Source: Mesorhizobium sp. (GTDB lineage Bacteria > Pseudomonadota > Alphaproteobacteria > Rhizobiales > Rhizobiaceae). Taken from it: a stretch of DNA of 64,000 bases. Both the position numbers and the translations under genes were made by a program. Below the pieces are notes generated by a model, which did not search any database, was not told where the DNA came from, and was given only the letters and a program-made list of their open reading frames with translations. This document shows, piece by piece, positions 49,139 to 58,887 of the stretch. Numbering within the stretch: position 1 is the stretch's first letter; the number at the start of each line of letters is the position of its first letter. The DNA is taken from the NCBI GenBank assembly GCA_004017535.1, contig SAJS01000006.1, positions 124,001-188,000 on the forward strand, in the 5' to 3' direction.

Positions 49139-50607
49139 GGTTGCCGGCTGGCGCCCGGCGCCACCGCAGGTGCGTCCTTGCCGGTCGGCGCCACCGTCCG
49201 CCCGGACGCAAGGTAGGTTCCGGAAATCAGGAACACCATCAACGTCGCGTCGAGAATGTCGTGGCCGACGAGGATGCCGGCCATTCCGCCGATGAGATAG
49301 GTGATGACCGCGACAAGGACCATCGTCGCGCCGAACCGCTCCACCGGATCGACGCTGAGGCGCAGCGTCCGTGCCGCGTTCCAGGCGGCGACGATGAAAA
49401 TCGAAGCCAGCGCCAGTGCCCCGAGCAGCCCGGCCTCGACCGTGGCGGTCAGGAAGCCGTTGTGAAAATGGCTGAAGCCCGCGCTCAGACCGAACTGCTC
49501 ATGAAAACCCTGCTTCATCAGGGCGCGACTGGCCGTGATGCCATGGCCGAAAATCGGCATCTCGCGAACCGCGGCAAGGCCGATCTCCCACATTGCCACG
49601 CGCAAGCCGAGCGCTGTCGAATGGTCGCCATTGGCGTTCAGCGCATCCCAGTCGCTGACCAGGAAGTCGGCTCGATCCATGATGGCGCGAGAGCCGATGG
49701 CGGCGATCGCCAGGGCGACCACGACGCCGATCACAGCCAAGCGCGCCATGCTGGCGTTGGTGAACCGACGGCGGTTGACGAGAAGCACGACGATACCGGC
49801 AATCGGCACCGCCACCCAGATCATGCGTGACCCCGAATACACGATCGCAATCGTTCCGGCGATCGCCGCCAGGACCAGCAGTTTCCAGCGTTTCTCGATG
49901 CCTGACAGCGCGCCGGCGAGGCACAACATGACGGCAAGGCAGGTGACGGTTGCGAAGACGATCGGGTTTCCGGCGCCGCCCTCGGCCCTCACGCCGAGCC
50001 AGTGATACTGGAATACGGCGATCGCCAATGCGCCGAAACAGGCCGCGGCGCTGGCCAGAATGGCGATGCGTGCCAGCGCGGTCTTCTCGGTAATGCTCCA
50101 GGTCGAATAGGAGATCGGGAAAAGCAGGAAGGTAACCAGCGGCAGGAAGAACCTCAGATCGGCGGCCAGTGTGCCATTGACGATCGAGGCGAGAACCATG
50201 GCCGCGCAATAGGCGTAGGTCGCCGCGGTCAAGGCGAGCATCGGCCTGTCGATGTTGAAGCGTCTCCGTCTGATGGCGAGCAGCAGCAAGGACCACACGC
50301 CGCCGGCATTGAAGGTGATGCTGACGAGCGATCCAAGCACCGGCGGCGAGAAAAAGCAGACGATCGAGAAATAGAAATTGATCTGTGCGGGCGTGAGCTG
50401 GCGCCGGATCTTTGTAAACGGGTTCAAATGGTCGCTTCGCAATTTCCAGGTTGCGCCCGGATCCGTGATGCCAGCTGATGGCTGGCCGGACGTACCCGTT
50501 TGCCGCGCCTTGCCCGTTCCCCGAGCCCATATAGCGGCTGGCGTCGTTCCGCGATAGGCCGGTTGACGATGTTCCGACAGAAATCCTTGGTTCGGAGCGG
50601 CTGGCAT
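49135..50607 (-). CDS. O-antigen ligase/polymerase-like membrane protein (Wzy/WaaL type)
   Basis: This 490-residue protein has about eleven hydrophobic segments starting near residue 80. The large periplasmic loop contains SRALMKQGFHEQFGLSAGFSHFHNGFLTATVEAGLLG, here noted for its HxH block (FSHFHNGFL), which is the key motif of O-antigen ligases and polymerases of the Wzy_C family. It would polymerise or ligate the glycan to lipid A-core. The first about 70 residues are polar and not conserved-looking, so a start further inside is possible, but the only ATG is at 50607. The stop overlaps the next gene (ATGA). Confidence 0.85.
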   Translation of the reverse strand: MPAAPNQGFLSEHRQPAYRGTTPAAIWARGTGKARQTGTSGQPSAGITDPGATWKLRSDHLNPFTKIRRQLTPAQINFYFSIVCFFSPPVLGSLVSITFNAGGVWSLLLLAIRRRRFNIDRPMLALTAATYAYCAAMVLASIVNGTLAADLRFFLPLVTFLLFPISYSTWSITEKTALARIAILASAAACFGALAIAVFQYHWLGVRAEGGAGNPIVFATVTCLAVMLCLAGALSGIEKRWKLLVLAAIAGTIAIVYSGSRMIWVAVPIAGIVVLLVNRRRFTNASMARLAVIGVVVALAIAAIGSRAIMDRADFLVSDWDALNANGDHSTALGLRVAMWEIGLAAVREMPIFGHGITASRALMKQGFHEQFGLSAGFSHFHNGFLTATVEAGLLGALALASIFIVAAWNAARTLRLSVDPVERFGATMVLVAVITYLIGGMAGILVGHDILDATLMVFLISGTYLASGRTVAPTGKDAPAVAPGASRQP

Positions 50608-50865
50608 CGGAACTTACGGTCCTTTCCCCGTTGCCGGGTTTCGAGCGCCCTGGCAGGATTTTCCTCTTTCTCGGCCTCGCTTGGAAAATTCGTTCCCTAA
50701 TCATCGCGCGTCCGGCGCGTCCCGCATTGTTATGAACAGCGCCGATCTGTTAGAACGCCCGCACGAAACAGTTTGTCCAAAGTGAGATTTGCGCCCGGGC
50801 GGCATGGAATTGCGCCTGCAATGCAAGATTTCCGCTCGACGGCACGAGAGAACGCTCGACAGTCC

Positions 50866-51771
50866 ATGAATATCGCACTCACGCATCTGCAGCGGCTTGA
50901 GGCCGAATCCATCCACATCTTCCGGGAGGTCGCCGCCTCCTTCTCCAAGCCGGTGATGCTCTATTCCGTCGGCAAGGATTCCTCGGTGCTTATGCATCTG
51001 GCGATGAAGGCCTTCTATCCCGCCAAGCCGCCTTTTCCCTTCCTGCATGTCGACACCACCTGGAAGTTCCGCGAGATGATCGCCTTTCGCGACCAGATGG
51101 CGCAGAAGCTCGGCTTCGACCTGCTCGTCCATGTCAACGAGGATGGCGTGCGCGAGGGCATCAATCCCTTCGACCATGGCTCCAACACCCACACCCATGT
51201 GATGAAGACGGTGGCGCTACGCCAGGCGCTCGACAAATACGGTTTCGATGCGGCCTTCGGCGGCGCCCGCCGCGACGAGGAGAAGTCGCGCGCCAAGGAG
51301 CGCATCTTCTCCTTCCGCAACGCGCAGCATTCCTGGGACCCCAAGAACCAGCGGCCGGAAATGTGGAAGATCTTCAACACCCGCATCGCTCCGGGCGAGT
51401 CGATCCGCGTCTTTCCGCTGTCCAACTGGACCGAGCTCGACATCTGGCAGTACATCCTGCAGGAAAACATCCCGATCGTGCCGCTCTATTTCGCCAAGGA
51501 ACGCCCGGTGGTCGAGCGCGACGGCATGCTGATCATGAAGGATGACGACCGCATGCGGCTGCGTCCCGGCGAGACGATCGAGCACCGGCTGGTGCGCTTC
51601 CGCACGCTGGGCTGCTACCCGCTGACGGGCGCCATCGAATCGGAAGCCGACACGCTGGAGGCCATCGTTGGCGAGATGCTGACCGCCCGCACCTCCGAGC
51701 GCCAGGGCCGCCTCATCGACCGCGACGAGGCGGGCTCGATGGAAAAGAAGAAGCGCGAGGGTTATTTCTGA
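50866..51771 (+). CDS. cysD: Sulfate adenylyltransferase subunit 2
   Basis: This protein has 301 residues, near the E. coli CysD length. It is a PP-loop enzyme with [14 protein letters not shown] (residues 33-46), [30 protein letters not shown] and [15 protein letters not shown]. It forms APS from sulfate and ATP with the CysN GTPase. The frame extends upstream to 50773, but the ATG at 50866 gives the standard length. It is followed after two bases by cysNC. In rhizobia this pair supports both cysteine synthesis and sulfated glycans (NodPQ type), so it could feed the sulfotransferase at 35355. Confidence 0.95.
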   Translation: MNIALTHLQRLEAESIHIFREVAASFSKPVMLYSVGKDSSVLMHLAMKAFYPAKPPFPFLHVDTTWKFREMIAFRDQMAQKLGFDLLVHVNEDGVREGINPFDHGSNTHTHVMKTVALRQALDKYGFDAAFGGARRDEEKSRAKERIFSFRNAQHSWDPKNQRPEMWKIFNTRIAPGESIRVFPLSNWTELDIWQYILQENIPIVPLYFAKERPVVERDGMLIMKDDDRMRLRPGETIEHRLVRFRTLGCYPLTGAIESEADTLEAIVGEMLTARTSERQGRLIDRDEAGSMEKKKREGYF

Positions 51772-51773
51772 TC

Positions 51774-53711
51774 ATGCGCCACATCATGGCCAAGAGCCTC
51801 GCCCCGACCGATTCTATCCGCGACTATATGGCCGCGCAGGAAAAGAAGTCGCTGCTGCGCTTTCTCACCTGCGGCTCCGTCGATGACGGCAAGTCGACGC
51901 TCATCGGCCGCCTGCTCTCCGACACCAAGCAGATTTTTGAGGATCAGCTTGCGGCGCTTGAGAAGGACTCGCGCAAGCACGGCACCACCGGCGACGATAT
52001 CGACTTTGCGCTTCTGGTCGACGGGCTGGAGGCGGAGCGCGAGCAGGGCATCACCATCGACGTCGCCTACCGCTTCTTCGCCACGCCGAAGCGCAAGTTC
52101 ATAGTCGCGGACACGCCCGGCCATGAGCAGTACACGCGCAACATGGCGACTGGCGCCTCGACCGCGGATCTTGCCATCGTGCTGATCGACGCCCGCCAGG
52201 GCGTGCTGCGCCAGACCCGGCGTCATTCGATCATCGCCTCGCTGCTCGGCATCCGTCACATCGTGCTGGCGGTCAACAAGATCGATCTTATCGGCTTCGA
52301 CAAGGCTGCGTTCGACCAGATCGTCGCCGACTATGGCGAGTTCGCAAAACAGCTCGGCTTCGTCAGCGTTGTGCCGATCCCCATGTCGGCGCGTTTCGGC
52401 GACAACGTCACCAGCCGGTCGGAGCGCACGTCCTGGTATTCCGGTCCGTCGCTCATCGAGCATCTGGAAACCGTGTCGGTCGATGAAGCCGCCGTCGAGC
52501 TGCCATTCCGCTTCCCCGTGCAATATGTGAACCGCCCGAACCTCGATTTCCGCGGCTTCGCCGGCACCATCGCCTCGGGCACGGTTTCGCAGGGCGAGGA
52601 GGTCGTCGTCGCCAAGTCCGGCAAGGCGTCCCGGGTCAAGCGCATCGTCGCGCAGGGCGGCGACCTCGATCAGGCTGTCGCCGGCCAGGCGATCACGCTG
52701 GTCCTCGAGGATGAAGTCGAGGTGTCGCGCGGCAACATGCTGGTGTCGCCTGCGGCACGGCCGCAGGTTGCCGACCAGTTCGCCGCCAACATCGTCTGGT
52801 TCGACGAGCAGGCGCTGCTGCCCGGCCGCTCCTACATCCTGCGTACCGAAACCGATCAGGTCAGCGCTACGGTCACCGACCTCAAATACCGGGTCAACGT
52901 CAACGATTTCGCGCATGAGGCGGCGAAGTCGCTCGACATCAACGAGGTCGGCGTCTGCAATCTCTCGACCCGCGCGCCGATCACTTTCGATCCCTTTGCC
53001 GAGAACCGCACCACCGGCGCCTTCATCCTGATCGATCGCATCACCAATGCCACCGTCGGCGCCGGCATGATCCTGCATTCGCTGCGGCGCGCGGAAAACA
53101 TCCACTGGCAGTCGCTCGATGTCGGTAAGCGCGGCCGTTCCGACCTGAAGAACCAGCGCCCGGCGGTGTTCTGGTTCACCGGGCTTTCCGGTTCCGGCAA
53201 ATCGACCATCGCCAACCTGTTCGAAAAGAAGCTGTTTGCCTCCGGCCGTCACACCTACATCCTCGACGGCGACAATGTCCGCCACGGGTTGAACCGCGAT
53301 CTCGGCTTCACCGACGCCGACCGCGTCGAAAACATCCGCCGCGTCGCCGAAGTGGCCAAGCTGATGGCCGATGCCGGGTTGATCGTCATCGTCTCCTTCA
53401 TTTCGCCGTTCAGCGCCGAGCGCCGCATGGCGCGCGAGCTGATGGCCGAGGGCGAGTTCGTCGAAGTGTTCGTCGATACTCCGTTCGAGGAATGCGCAAG
53501 GCGTGACCCGAAGGGCCTTTATGCGCGCGCCCTGAGCGGCGAGATCAAGAACTTCACCGGTGTCGATTCTCCGTATGAGGCGCCGGAGAATCCGGAAATC
53601 CATCTCAAGACCCTCGGCAGGAGTCCGCAGGAGATGGCGGAAGCCCTCGAACACTGGCTGATCGAGCGCGACATTGCCGAGGAGCAGTATGACAATGGCG
53701 GCGGTATCTGA
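51774..53711 (+). CDS. cysNC: Bifunctional sulfate adenylyltransferase subunit 1 / APS kinase
   Basis: This 645-residue fusion has the N-terminal GTPase with GSVDDGKST (residues 34-42), [10 protein letters not shown] and AVNKIDLIG, then the beta-barrel domains. The C-terminal APS kinase (from about residue 460) begins with [15 protein letters not shown] (P-loop G470-T478) and [11 protein letters not shown]. The product is PAPS, the sulfate donor. This NodQ-type fusion is common in rhizobia. The gene overlaps the next gene (cysQ) by 23 bases. Confidence 0.96.
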   Translation: MRHIMAKSLAPTDSIRDYMAAQEKKSLLRFLTCGSVDDGKSTLIGRLLSDTKQIFEDQLAALEKDSRKHGTTGDDIDFALLVDGLEAEREQGITIDVAYRFFATPKRKFIVADTPGHEQYTRNMATGASTADLAIVLIDARQGVLRQTRRHSIIASLLGIRHIVLAVNKIDLIGFDKAAFDQIVADYGEFAKQLGFVSVVPIPMSARFGDNVTSRSERTSWYSGPSLIEHLETVSVDEAAVELPFRFPVQYVNRPNLDFRGFAGTIASGTVSQGEEVVVAKSGKASRVKRIVAQGGDLDQAVAGQAITLVLEDEVEVSRGNMLVSPAARPQVADQFAANIVWFDEQALLPGRSYILRTETDQVSATVTDLKYRVNVNDFAHEAAKSLDINEVGVCNLSTRAPITFDPFAENRTTGAFILIDRITNATVGAGMILHSLRRAENIHWQSLDVGKRGRSDLKNQRPAVFWFTGLSGSGKSTIANLFEKKLFASGRHTYILDGDNVRHGLNRDLGFTDADRVENIRRVAEVAKLMADAGLIVIVSFISPFSAERRMARELMAEGEFVEVFVDTPFEECARRDPKGLYARALSGEIKNFTGVDSPYEAPENPEIHLKTLGRSPQEMAEALEHWLIERDIAEEQYDNGGGI

Positions 53712-54504
53712 CGACGAGGCGATGCTGGGCGTTTTCGAGCGCTTGGCGCTGGAAGCGGGGCGCGAGGTGATGCGCGTCTTCCATGAAGGCTGCGCCGTCG
53801 ACAGCAAGGCGGACTCTTCGCCGGTGACGGAAGCCGACCGCGAAAGCGAGAAGATCATCCTTGCCGGCCTGCGCGCCGCCTATCCGGATATCCCATGCGT
53901 GGCCGAGGAAGAGGTGGCGGCGGGTATTGCCACGCCCGATCTCGATGGCGCCTTCTTCCTGATCGATCCGCTCGACGGCACCAAGGAATTCGTCAACCGC
54001 CGCACCGATTTCACCGTCAACATCGCGCTGGTGCGCCATGGCGTTCCAGAGGTGGGCGTTGTCTACGCGCCCTGCACCGGACGCTTCTTCAGTGGACGGC
54101 CTGGCAAGGCCGAGGCGCTGGAGGTCGATGCCGATTATCGCATTACCGGCCGCCGGCCGATTACGGTGAGGGGAGGGGGCACGCCGCTGGCCGTCGTCGC
54201 CAGCCGTTCGCACAACACGCCTGAAACCGACGCCTTCATCCGCGATCTCGGTCCCGCCGAGATTGTCTCGATTGGCTCGTCATTGAAATTCTGCCTGCTG
54301 GCCGCGGCGGAGGCGGACGTCTATCCGCGCTTCGGCCGCACCATGGAGTGGGACACGGCAGCGGGCGACGCGGTGCTGCGCGCCGCAGGCGGCATGACGC
54401 GCACTTTGGACGGCCAGCCGCTCGTCTACGGCAAGCGCAACCAGGTGAGCGACAGCGATTTCGCCAATCCGCATTTTATTGCGAGCGGGAAGGGCGCGCC
54501 CTAA
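53689..54504 (+). CDS. cysQ: 3'(2'),5'-bisphosphate nucleotidase
   Basis: This 271-residue Li-sensitive phosphatase has [25 protein letters not shown] (metal site DPLDGT) and [16 protein letters not shown]. It dephosphorylates PAP, the inhibitory by-product left when sulfotransferases use PAPS. It starts with ATG at 53689, which overlaps the end of cysNC, and a GAGGAGCAG sequence stands before it. That makes a complete activation/recycling operon. Confidence 0.94.
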   Translation: MTMAAVSDDEAMLGVFERLALEAGREVMRVFHEGCAVDSKADSSPVTEADRESEKIILAGLRAAYPDIPCVAEEEVAAGIATPDLDGAFFLIDPLDGTKEFVNRRTDFTVNIALVRHGVPEVGVVYAPCTGRFFSGRPGKAEALEVDADYRITGRRPITVRGGGTPLAVVASRSHNTPETDAFIRDLGPAEIVSIGSSLKFCLLAAAEADVYPRFGRTMEWDTAAGDAVLRAAGGMTRTLDGQPLVYGKRNQVSDSDFANPHFIASGKGAP

Positions 54505-54540
54505 AGCGTTGGCGATTGGCAGCCGCCAATTGAGCGTCGT

Positions 54541-54590
54541 CATCCTAGGGCGGAGCAAGGAGCGAAGCGACGCGCGCAGACCCTAGGATC
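54541..54590. repeat. Dispersed intergenic repeat, copy 2
   Basis: This stretch contains GGGCGGAGCAAGGAGCGAAG and CGACGCGCGCAGACCC, the same unit as at 21746-21793 in the opposite orientation, with small differences. It lies in the 199-base gap between cysQ and a convergent aminotransferase gene. Confidence 0.7.
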
Positions 54591-54666
54591 CATGCCGTTA
54601 CGCTAAAGCATTGCAGCGGTTACCGAATTCTCCCCATTGTGCTCGACGTCGAAGGCCACGGCATGT

Positions 54667-54689
54667 ATCCTCGGGTCAAGCCCGAGGAT
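54667..54689 (-). terminator. Hairpin downstream of DegT gene (no U-tract)
   Basis: A perfect nine-base stem (ATCCTCGGG with CCCGAGGAT) closed by a five-base loop lies 15 bases downstream of the stop of the convergent aminotransferase gene. No T-run follows on either strand, so it may be a stabilising or repeat-type hairpin rather than a true terminator. Confidence 0.4.
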
Positions 54690-54703
54690 GACGAAGGTGC
54701 TGT

Positions 54704-55846
54704 TCAAGCCGCCGCGACATGTGCCGAGTTCGAGCCGATGTAATTCCGGATCGTCTCGATGATGCGGTCCTGGTCGGCTTCGCTGAGATAGGCGTGCATC
54801 GGCAGGCAGAGGATCTGCTTCGGCAGTTCTTCCGAGACGGCAAGGCCCGTCGGCGTGCGCGGATAGTCCTTGTAGGCCACCTGCTCATGCAACGGCTTCA
54901 CATAATAGATCACCGAAGGGATGCCTTTTTCGCCGAGATGAGCCTTGAGCCCGTCGCGCTTCGGTGTCTCGATCGCATACTGCGCCCAGGCCGAGCGGCC
55001 GTGGCCCAGATTACGCGACGCCTTGACGATGTCGCCGAGGCCCTTGGCATAGCGGTCGGCAACCACCTGGCGGGCCACCATTTCCTCTTCGAGGATGGCG
55101 AGCTTCTCGATCAGGATCGCCGCCTGCAGCGTGTCGAGGCGCGAATTGATGCCGACGCGGATATTGTCATATTGCGTCTCGCCCTTGCCGTGGAAGGCGA
55201 AGGAACGAAGCTTGTCGGCCATAGCACCGTCATTGGTGAACATCGCGCCGCCATCGCCGTAGCAGCCAAGCGGCTTCGCCGGATAAAAGCTGGTCGAGCC
55301 GACGTGACCGAAGGCGCCACACATCTTGGCGTCGGCGGAACCGCCCATCGACTGCGCGGCGTCCTCGATCACCAGGAGGTTCTCGCGCTTGGCGATCGCC
55401 ATGATCGCCTCATAGTCGGCGGCGAGCCCGAACAGGTCGACCGGGACGATCGCCTTCGGCTTGAGGCGGCCTTCCTTCTTGATCATCTCGATCGCCGCTT
55501 CGAGGCTGGCGATGTCGATGTTGTACGTATCGCGGTCAACGTCGACGAAGACCGGCTCGGCCTTGGCCAGCGCCACCACCTCGGCGGTCGCGGCGAAGGT
55601 GAAGCTCGGCACGAACACCGCGTCGCCCGGGCCGATGCCGGCGGCAAACAGCGGCAGGAGCAGCGCATCGGTGCCGTTTGCGCAGGCAACCACATGCTTG
55701 ACGCCGATATAGGCGGCGAGCTTGTTCTCGAATTCGGTGACCTGCGGCCCCAGGATGTAGCGGCCGTCCTCGACGACCTGGTCGATCGCGGCCTTCAGCC
55801 GGTCGCGGATACGTTCGCGCTGCGCGCCAAGATCGATGAACTGCAT
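54704..55846 (-). CDS. DegT/DnrJ/EryC1 aminotransferase (WbpE-like)
   Basis: This 380-residue PLP enzyme has the N-terminal signature FIDLGAQRERIRDRL, ACANGTDALLLPL, EDAAQSMGGSA (pyridine-contacting Asp) and STSFYPAKPLGCYGDGG with the PLP Lys. The sequence is close in style to WbpE/WlbC-type enzymes that aminate a 3-keto sugar of UDP-GlcNAc origin. This would be the second sugar aminotransferase of the window. No other gene of that pathway is adjacent, so the substrate is uncertain. The ATG at 55846 gives MQFIDLGAQ, the standard family start; the longer frame begins at 55915. Confidence 0.88.
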   Translation of the reverse strand: MQFIDLGAQRERIRDRLKAAIDQVVEDGRYILGPQVTEFENKLAAYIGVKHVVACANGTDALLLPLFAAGIGPGDAVFVPSFTFAATAEVVALAKAEPVFVDVDRDTYNIDIASLEAAIEMIKKEGRLKPKAIVPVDLFGLAADYEAIMAIAKRENLLVIEDAAQSMGGSADAKMCGAFGHVGSTSFYPAKPLGCYGDGGAMFTNDGAMADKLRSFAFHGKGETQYDNIRVGINSRLDTLQAAILIEKLAILEEEMVARQVVADRYAKGLGDIVKASRNLGHGRSAWAQYAIETPKRDGLKAHLGEKGIPSVIYYVKPLHEQVAYKDYPRTPTGLAVSEELPKQILCLPMHAYLSEADQDRIIETIRNYIGSNSAHVAAA

Positions 55847-56085
55847 GTCGGCCTCGAATGCCAATAAAATCGGCCCGCTGGTATCAGACTTGGCGCGGTT
55901 GAGAAAGCCAACCACGGCGAGGGCGAATTGCCCATGTGTCGCAGCCTGTTACCGCTTTTGCCGGCGCAATGCCCGAAAAGGCCGGAAATCCGTGCTTTGG
56001 GAGGCGCTTGAGGCCTCTCTTGTCGCGGCGCCCCGTTGTCGGGAAACATAAAGTGATCGGCCTGGAAGGGTGATCCGGCAGCGGA

Positions 56086-57009
56086 TCAGGCAATTTCGTG
56101 CCGCCATGGCGGGTTGGCGCCGGCCCGCGACACCGTCACCGCCGCCGCCCTGGCGCCGAGTTCCAGCGCCTTGCGGATGGCGTCCTCGGACAGGCTGCCG
56201 ATCGCCGCCTTGGTGAGCAGGCCTTGCTCATGCAGCGAAGCGAGGATGCCGGCATTGAAAGTATCGCCCGCGCCGACGGTGTCGACCACTTTGACCTTCT
56301 GCGGCATGACCGTGACCTTTTGCGCCTTGCTATAGCCGACCGCGCCTTCGCTGCCATGGGTGACGACGATCAGCTTCGGACCGCGATCCAGCCAATTGCG
56401 CACGACATCCTCATGCGAGCCGGCCTCGTCGAACCATTTCAGATCCTCGTCGGAGAGTTTCACGATGTCGGCCATCGCCATCATCTCGCGGATGCGCCGC
56501 AGGTGCTTGGCCTTGTCCGGGATGAAATTCGGCCGGATGTTCGGGTCGAGCATCATCACACGGCTTTCGTGCTCGCGCCGCATGAACTCCTCATAGGCCG
56601 ATCCCGCCGGTTCCGAGATCAGACTGATGGCGCCAAACAGCATCGCCTCGATCTCGGCGCCGAGCTTCGGCAGGTCCTCGATGGTCAGCATGCGCCCGGC
56701 GGTGTTCTCGTCATAGAAGGTGTAGGTCGCCTGGCCGTTGGTAAGCCGCACGAAAGCGAGCGTGGTCGGGCGAGGGGACGTGTGCGCATAGGTGGAGCTC
56801 ACCTTGCTGGCGCCGAGCGCGTCGCGGAACTGGCCGCCGAATAGGTCGGAGGAGAGGCCCGAGAAGAATCCCGCCGGGGCGCCCAGCCGTCCAAGCGCGA
56901 TCGCGGAGTTGAACACCGCGCCGCCGACATAGGGGGCGAAGGCGGCTTCGCCTTCCGTGGTGATGCGCGGCAGCATGTCGATCAGGGCCTCGCCACAGCA
57001 AAGGATCAT
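56086..57009 (-). CDS. frcK: PfkB-family carbohydrate kinase (fructokinase-like)
   Basis: This 307-residue kinase has CCGEALIDMLP, FAPYVGGAVFNSAIALGRLG and the C-terminal DTVGAGDTFNAGILAS (anion hole and catalytic Asp) of the PfkB family. With the sugar ABC importer encoded at 58888-61930 the probable substrate is D-fructose. It is the last gene of the leftward unit and its ATG overlaps the stop of the FucU gene (57006-57009). In the known frc locus of Sinorhizobium, the kinase FrcK sits in the transporter operon, so this arrangement differs. Confidence 0.85.
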   Translation of the reverse strand: MILCCGEALIDMLPRITTEGEAAFAPYVGGAVFNSAIALGRLGAPAGFFSGLSSDLFGGQFRDALGASKVSSTYAHTSPRPTTLAFVRLTNGQATYTFYDENTAGRMLTIEDLPKLGAEIEAMLFGAISLISEPAGSAYEEFMRREHESRVMMLDPNIRPNFIPDKAKHLRRIREMMAMADIVKLSDEDLKWFDEAGSHEDVVRNWLDRGPKLIVVTHGSEGAVGYSKAQKVTVMPQKVKVVDTVGAGDTFNAGILASLHEQGLLTKAAIGSLSEDAIRKALELGARAAAVTVSRAGANPPWRHEIA

Positions 57010-57452
57010 GTCGTCTTGGTCTCCGGCGGATGGATCACGCCCTTGCGGATGATGATGTTGGCAAAGAGCCTGGGTTCGCTGGTCGCGACGATCGCATGCG
57101 CGGCCTTGACGCGTGCATAGAAGTCGGGCCCGGCCAGCGCAACCACCTTGTGGCCCGGCGCGCGTCTGGCGCAGACCGATTCCATCTCGTGATGCACGGG
57201 GTCGGCCAGCGCCGGATCGCCCTGCACCGAGGCGCGGAACAGCGCTTCCGGCACTGCTTCGTCCACCGGCAGCACGCTGAGCACGGCGTCGAGGACGGGG
57301 ATGACCTGGTGGCCGTCGGCGCGGATCAGCCGCCGCGCCTGTTCCTCGGCCGGGTAATTGCCGTCGACGATCGCGATCTCGTCGCCATGGCCCATCGCCC
57401 TGAGCGTCGCCAGGAACTGCGGCCCGAGCAGCGAGGGGATGCCGATCAGCAT
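57006..57452 (-). CDS. RbsD/FucU-family sugar mutarotase
   Basis: This 148-residue protein has LIGIPSLLGPQFLATLRAMGHGDEIAIVDGNYPA, cited by its HGDEIAIVD block with the catalytic His, and FANIIIRKGVI at the C-terminus. These are the features of the RbsD/FucU fold. Members interconvert anomers or pyranose and furanose forms of ribose or fucose. Here the neighbours suggest fructose or another hexose, which would be an extension of the family. It lies directly between the repressor and kinase genes: two bases from one and overlapping the other. Confidence 0.9.
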   Translation of the reverse strand: MLIGIPSLLGPQFLATLRAMGHGDEIAIVDGNYPAEEQARRLIRADGHQVIPVLDAVLSVLPVDEAVPEALFRASVQGDPALADPVHHEMESVCARRAPGHKVVALAGPDFYARVKAAHAIVATSEPRLFANIIIRKGVIHPPETKTT

Positions 57453-57454
57453 GG

Positions 57455-58678
57455 TCAGGCGCCTCCGGTGGTGTTCGGTCTGACCAGGAAACGCTCGGAA
57501 AGCGGCAGGCTGGCGCCGCCCAGCGCCCGCGCATGGATGCCGACGGTGCCCTCGCGCACGAAGGGCAGCTTCAGTCCCTCGGCATCGATGCCGGAGATGG
57601 CTTGCCGGATCGCCTCGACAAGGCGGCGGCGCACATCGAGCGGCATCCAGCCGTCGATCACCGCCGCTTCGAAATCGATGACCGACGAGGCCGCGACGAT
57701 GGCATAGGCAAGCGCGCGCGAGGCGCTGGCGATCCATTCGTCTAGCTCGGGGCCGATGTCGCCCCACTCCTGCGGCGAGGTCCAAAGATAGGAGCCGTCG
57801 ATGCCCTTGGCGGAAAGCGCCTTCTCCAGCATTGCGATAGAGGCGACGTCGATGAGCTGCGTCGGCTTGCCGTCCGGCCCCGGCACCGGCATCGATCCGA
57901 GCGCGCCGGCGTTCCCCTTCGGCCCGCTGTAAAGACGGCCGTTGAGAACAATGCCGCCGCCGGCAAAGGCGCCGATATAGAAATAGACGAAGTCGCGCGC
58001 CGCGCCCGCCTGGCCGAAAACAAGCTCGGCGCCGCAGGCCGAGGTCGCGTCGTTCTGCAGGTAGACGGGGAACTCGCACTGCGCCTGGATGTCGGCGCGT
58101 ATGTCGCGATGGCGCCATTCGTCCATGACGTCGCGCGGCGCGCCGGCCGTGTCGGCCCAGTTCCATAGCTCGAACGGCATGGCGATGCCGAGCCCGGCGA
58201 TGCGCTTGTCCTGCGCCGGCGTCAGCTCGCCGCGCATCGTCTTGATGCCGGCGGTGACGAATTCGACGGTCTCGCGCGGCGCGGGATAGCGGTAGGAATG
58301 CTGCAGCATGGCGCGCACACTGCCGAGAAAGTCGATCAGCACCAGCTCGGCCGAGCGTCTGCCGATCTTGAGGCCGATGAAGAAGGCGCCTTCCGGGTTG
58401 AGCGCCATCGGGATCGACGGCTGGCCGATCTTGCCGCGCAGCGGCGCCTGGCGCACCAGCAGCTTGTCTTCCTCGAGCTCGCGCATGATCACCGACACAG
58501 TCTGGGCCGACAGCCCGGTCATGCGCGCGATATCGGATTTGGCCAGGCTGCCGTGCTGGCGCACCAGGGACAGCACCAACCGTTCATTGTGGTCGCGCAT
58601 GCCGCTTTGGTTGGTGCCGCGATGCAGCCGACTCTCCAAAGCCTCGGGCGAACCGTGCCTCGCAATGCCGGTCTCCAC
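57455..58678 (-). CDS. frcR: ROK-family transcriptional repressor of the sugar uptake locus
   Basis: This 407-residue protein has an N-terminal MarR-like winged helix (residues of about 28-90: LAKSDIARMTGLSAQTVSVIMRELEED) and a ROK kinase-like sugar-binding domain (LGIAMPFELW, VYLQNDATSACGAELVFG, FYIGAFAGGGIVLNG, GNAGALGSMPV). It is divergent from the binding-protein gene across a palindrome, and likely represses both directions until the sugar binds. The start is the GTG at 58678, because GGGAGGAACAGG stands directly before it. The longer frame to 58747 would reach into the operator. Confidence 0.9.
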   Translation of the reverse strand: METGIARHGSPEALESRLHRGTNQSGMRDHNERLVLSLVRQHGSLAKSDIARMTGLSAQTVSVIMRELEEDKLLVRQAPLRGKIGQPSIPMALNPEGAFFIGLKIGRRSAELVLIDFLGSVRAMLQHSYRYPAPRETVEFVTAGIKTMRGELTPAQDKRIAGLGIAMPFELWNWADTAGAPRDVMDEWRHRDIRADIQAQCEFPVYLQNDATSACGAELVFGQAGAARDFVYFYIGAFAGGGIVLNGRLYSGPKGNAGALGSMPVPGPDGKPTQLIDVASIAMLEKALSAKGIDGSYLWTSPQEWGDIGPELDEWIASASRALAYAIVAASSVIDFEAAVIDGWMPLDVRRRLVEAIRQAISGIDAEGLKLPFVREGTVGIHARALGGASLPLSERFLVRPNTTGGA

Positions 58679-58741
58679 CCTGTTCCTCCCGTTTGTTTCC
58701 CCGCGATGCTTTTCGTTCAGAATGAGTGAACGACGCAAGCG

Positions 58742-58777
58742 TGTCAATAATAAATAAGAGTGATTTAATTATTGACA
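58742..58777. promoter_or_regulatory. Divergent promoter/operator of the frc locus
   Basis: Ten-base arms TGTCAATAAT (58742-58751) and ATTATTGACA (58768-58777) form a perfect inverted repeat with an AT-rich spacer. The outer six bases of each arm are TTGACA reading outward, so the -35 boxes of both divergent promoters lie within the palindrome. Plausible but weak -10 positions follow at 17 bases. It is a likely ROK repressor site. Confidence 0.75.
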
Positions 58778-58887
58778 GCCGTTCTGTCCTGGTGTTTTTT
58801 GAGATGTGTCCACGCTGGGAGAAAAGGTGGATGCGCTTGGGACGCCGGGTGGCCGGCGTTCGCAACAGTTCCATTGGGAGGAAAATC

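Noticed and set aside
51762-53858. 698-codon minus-strand frame opposite cysNC
   Set aside because: The plus-strand CysNC motifs are complete; no family motif in the antisense frame.
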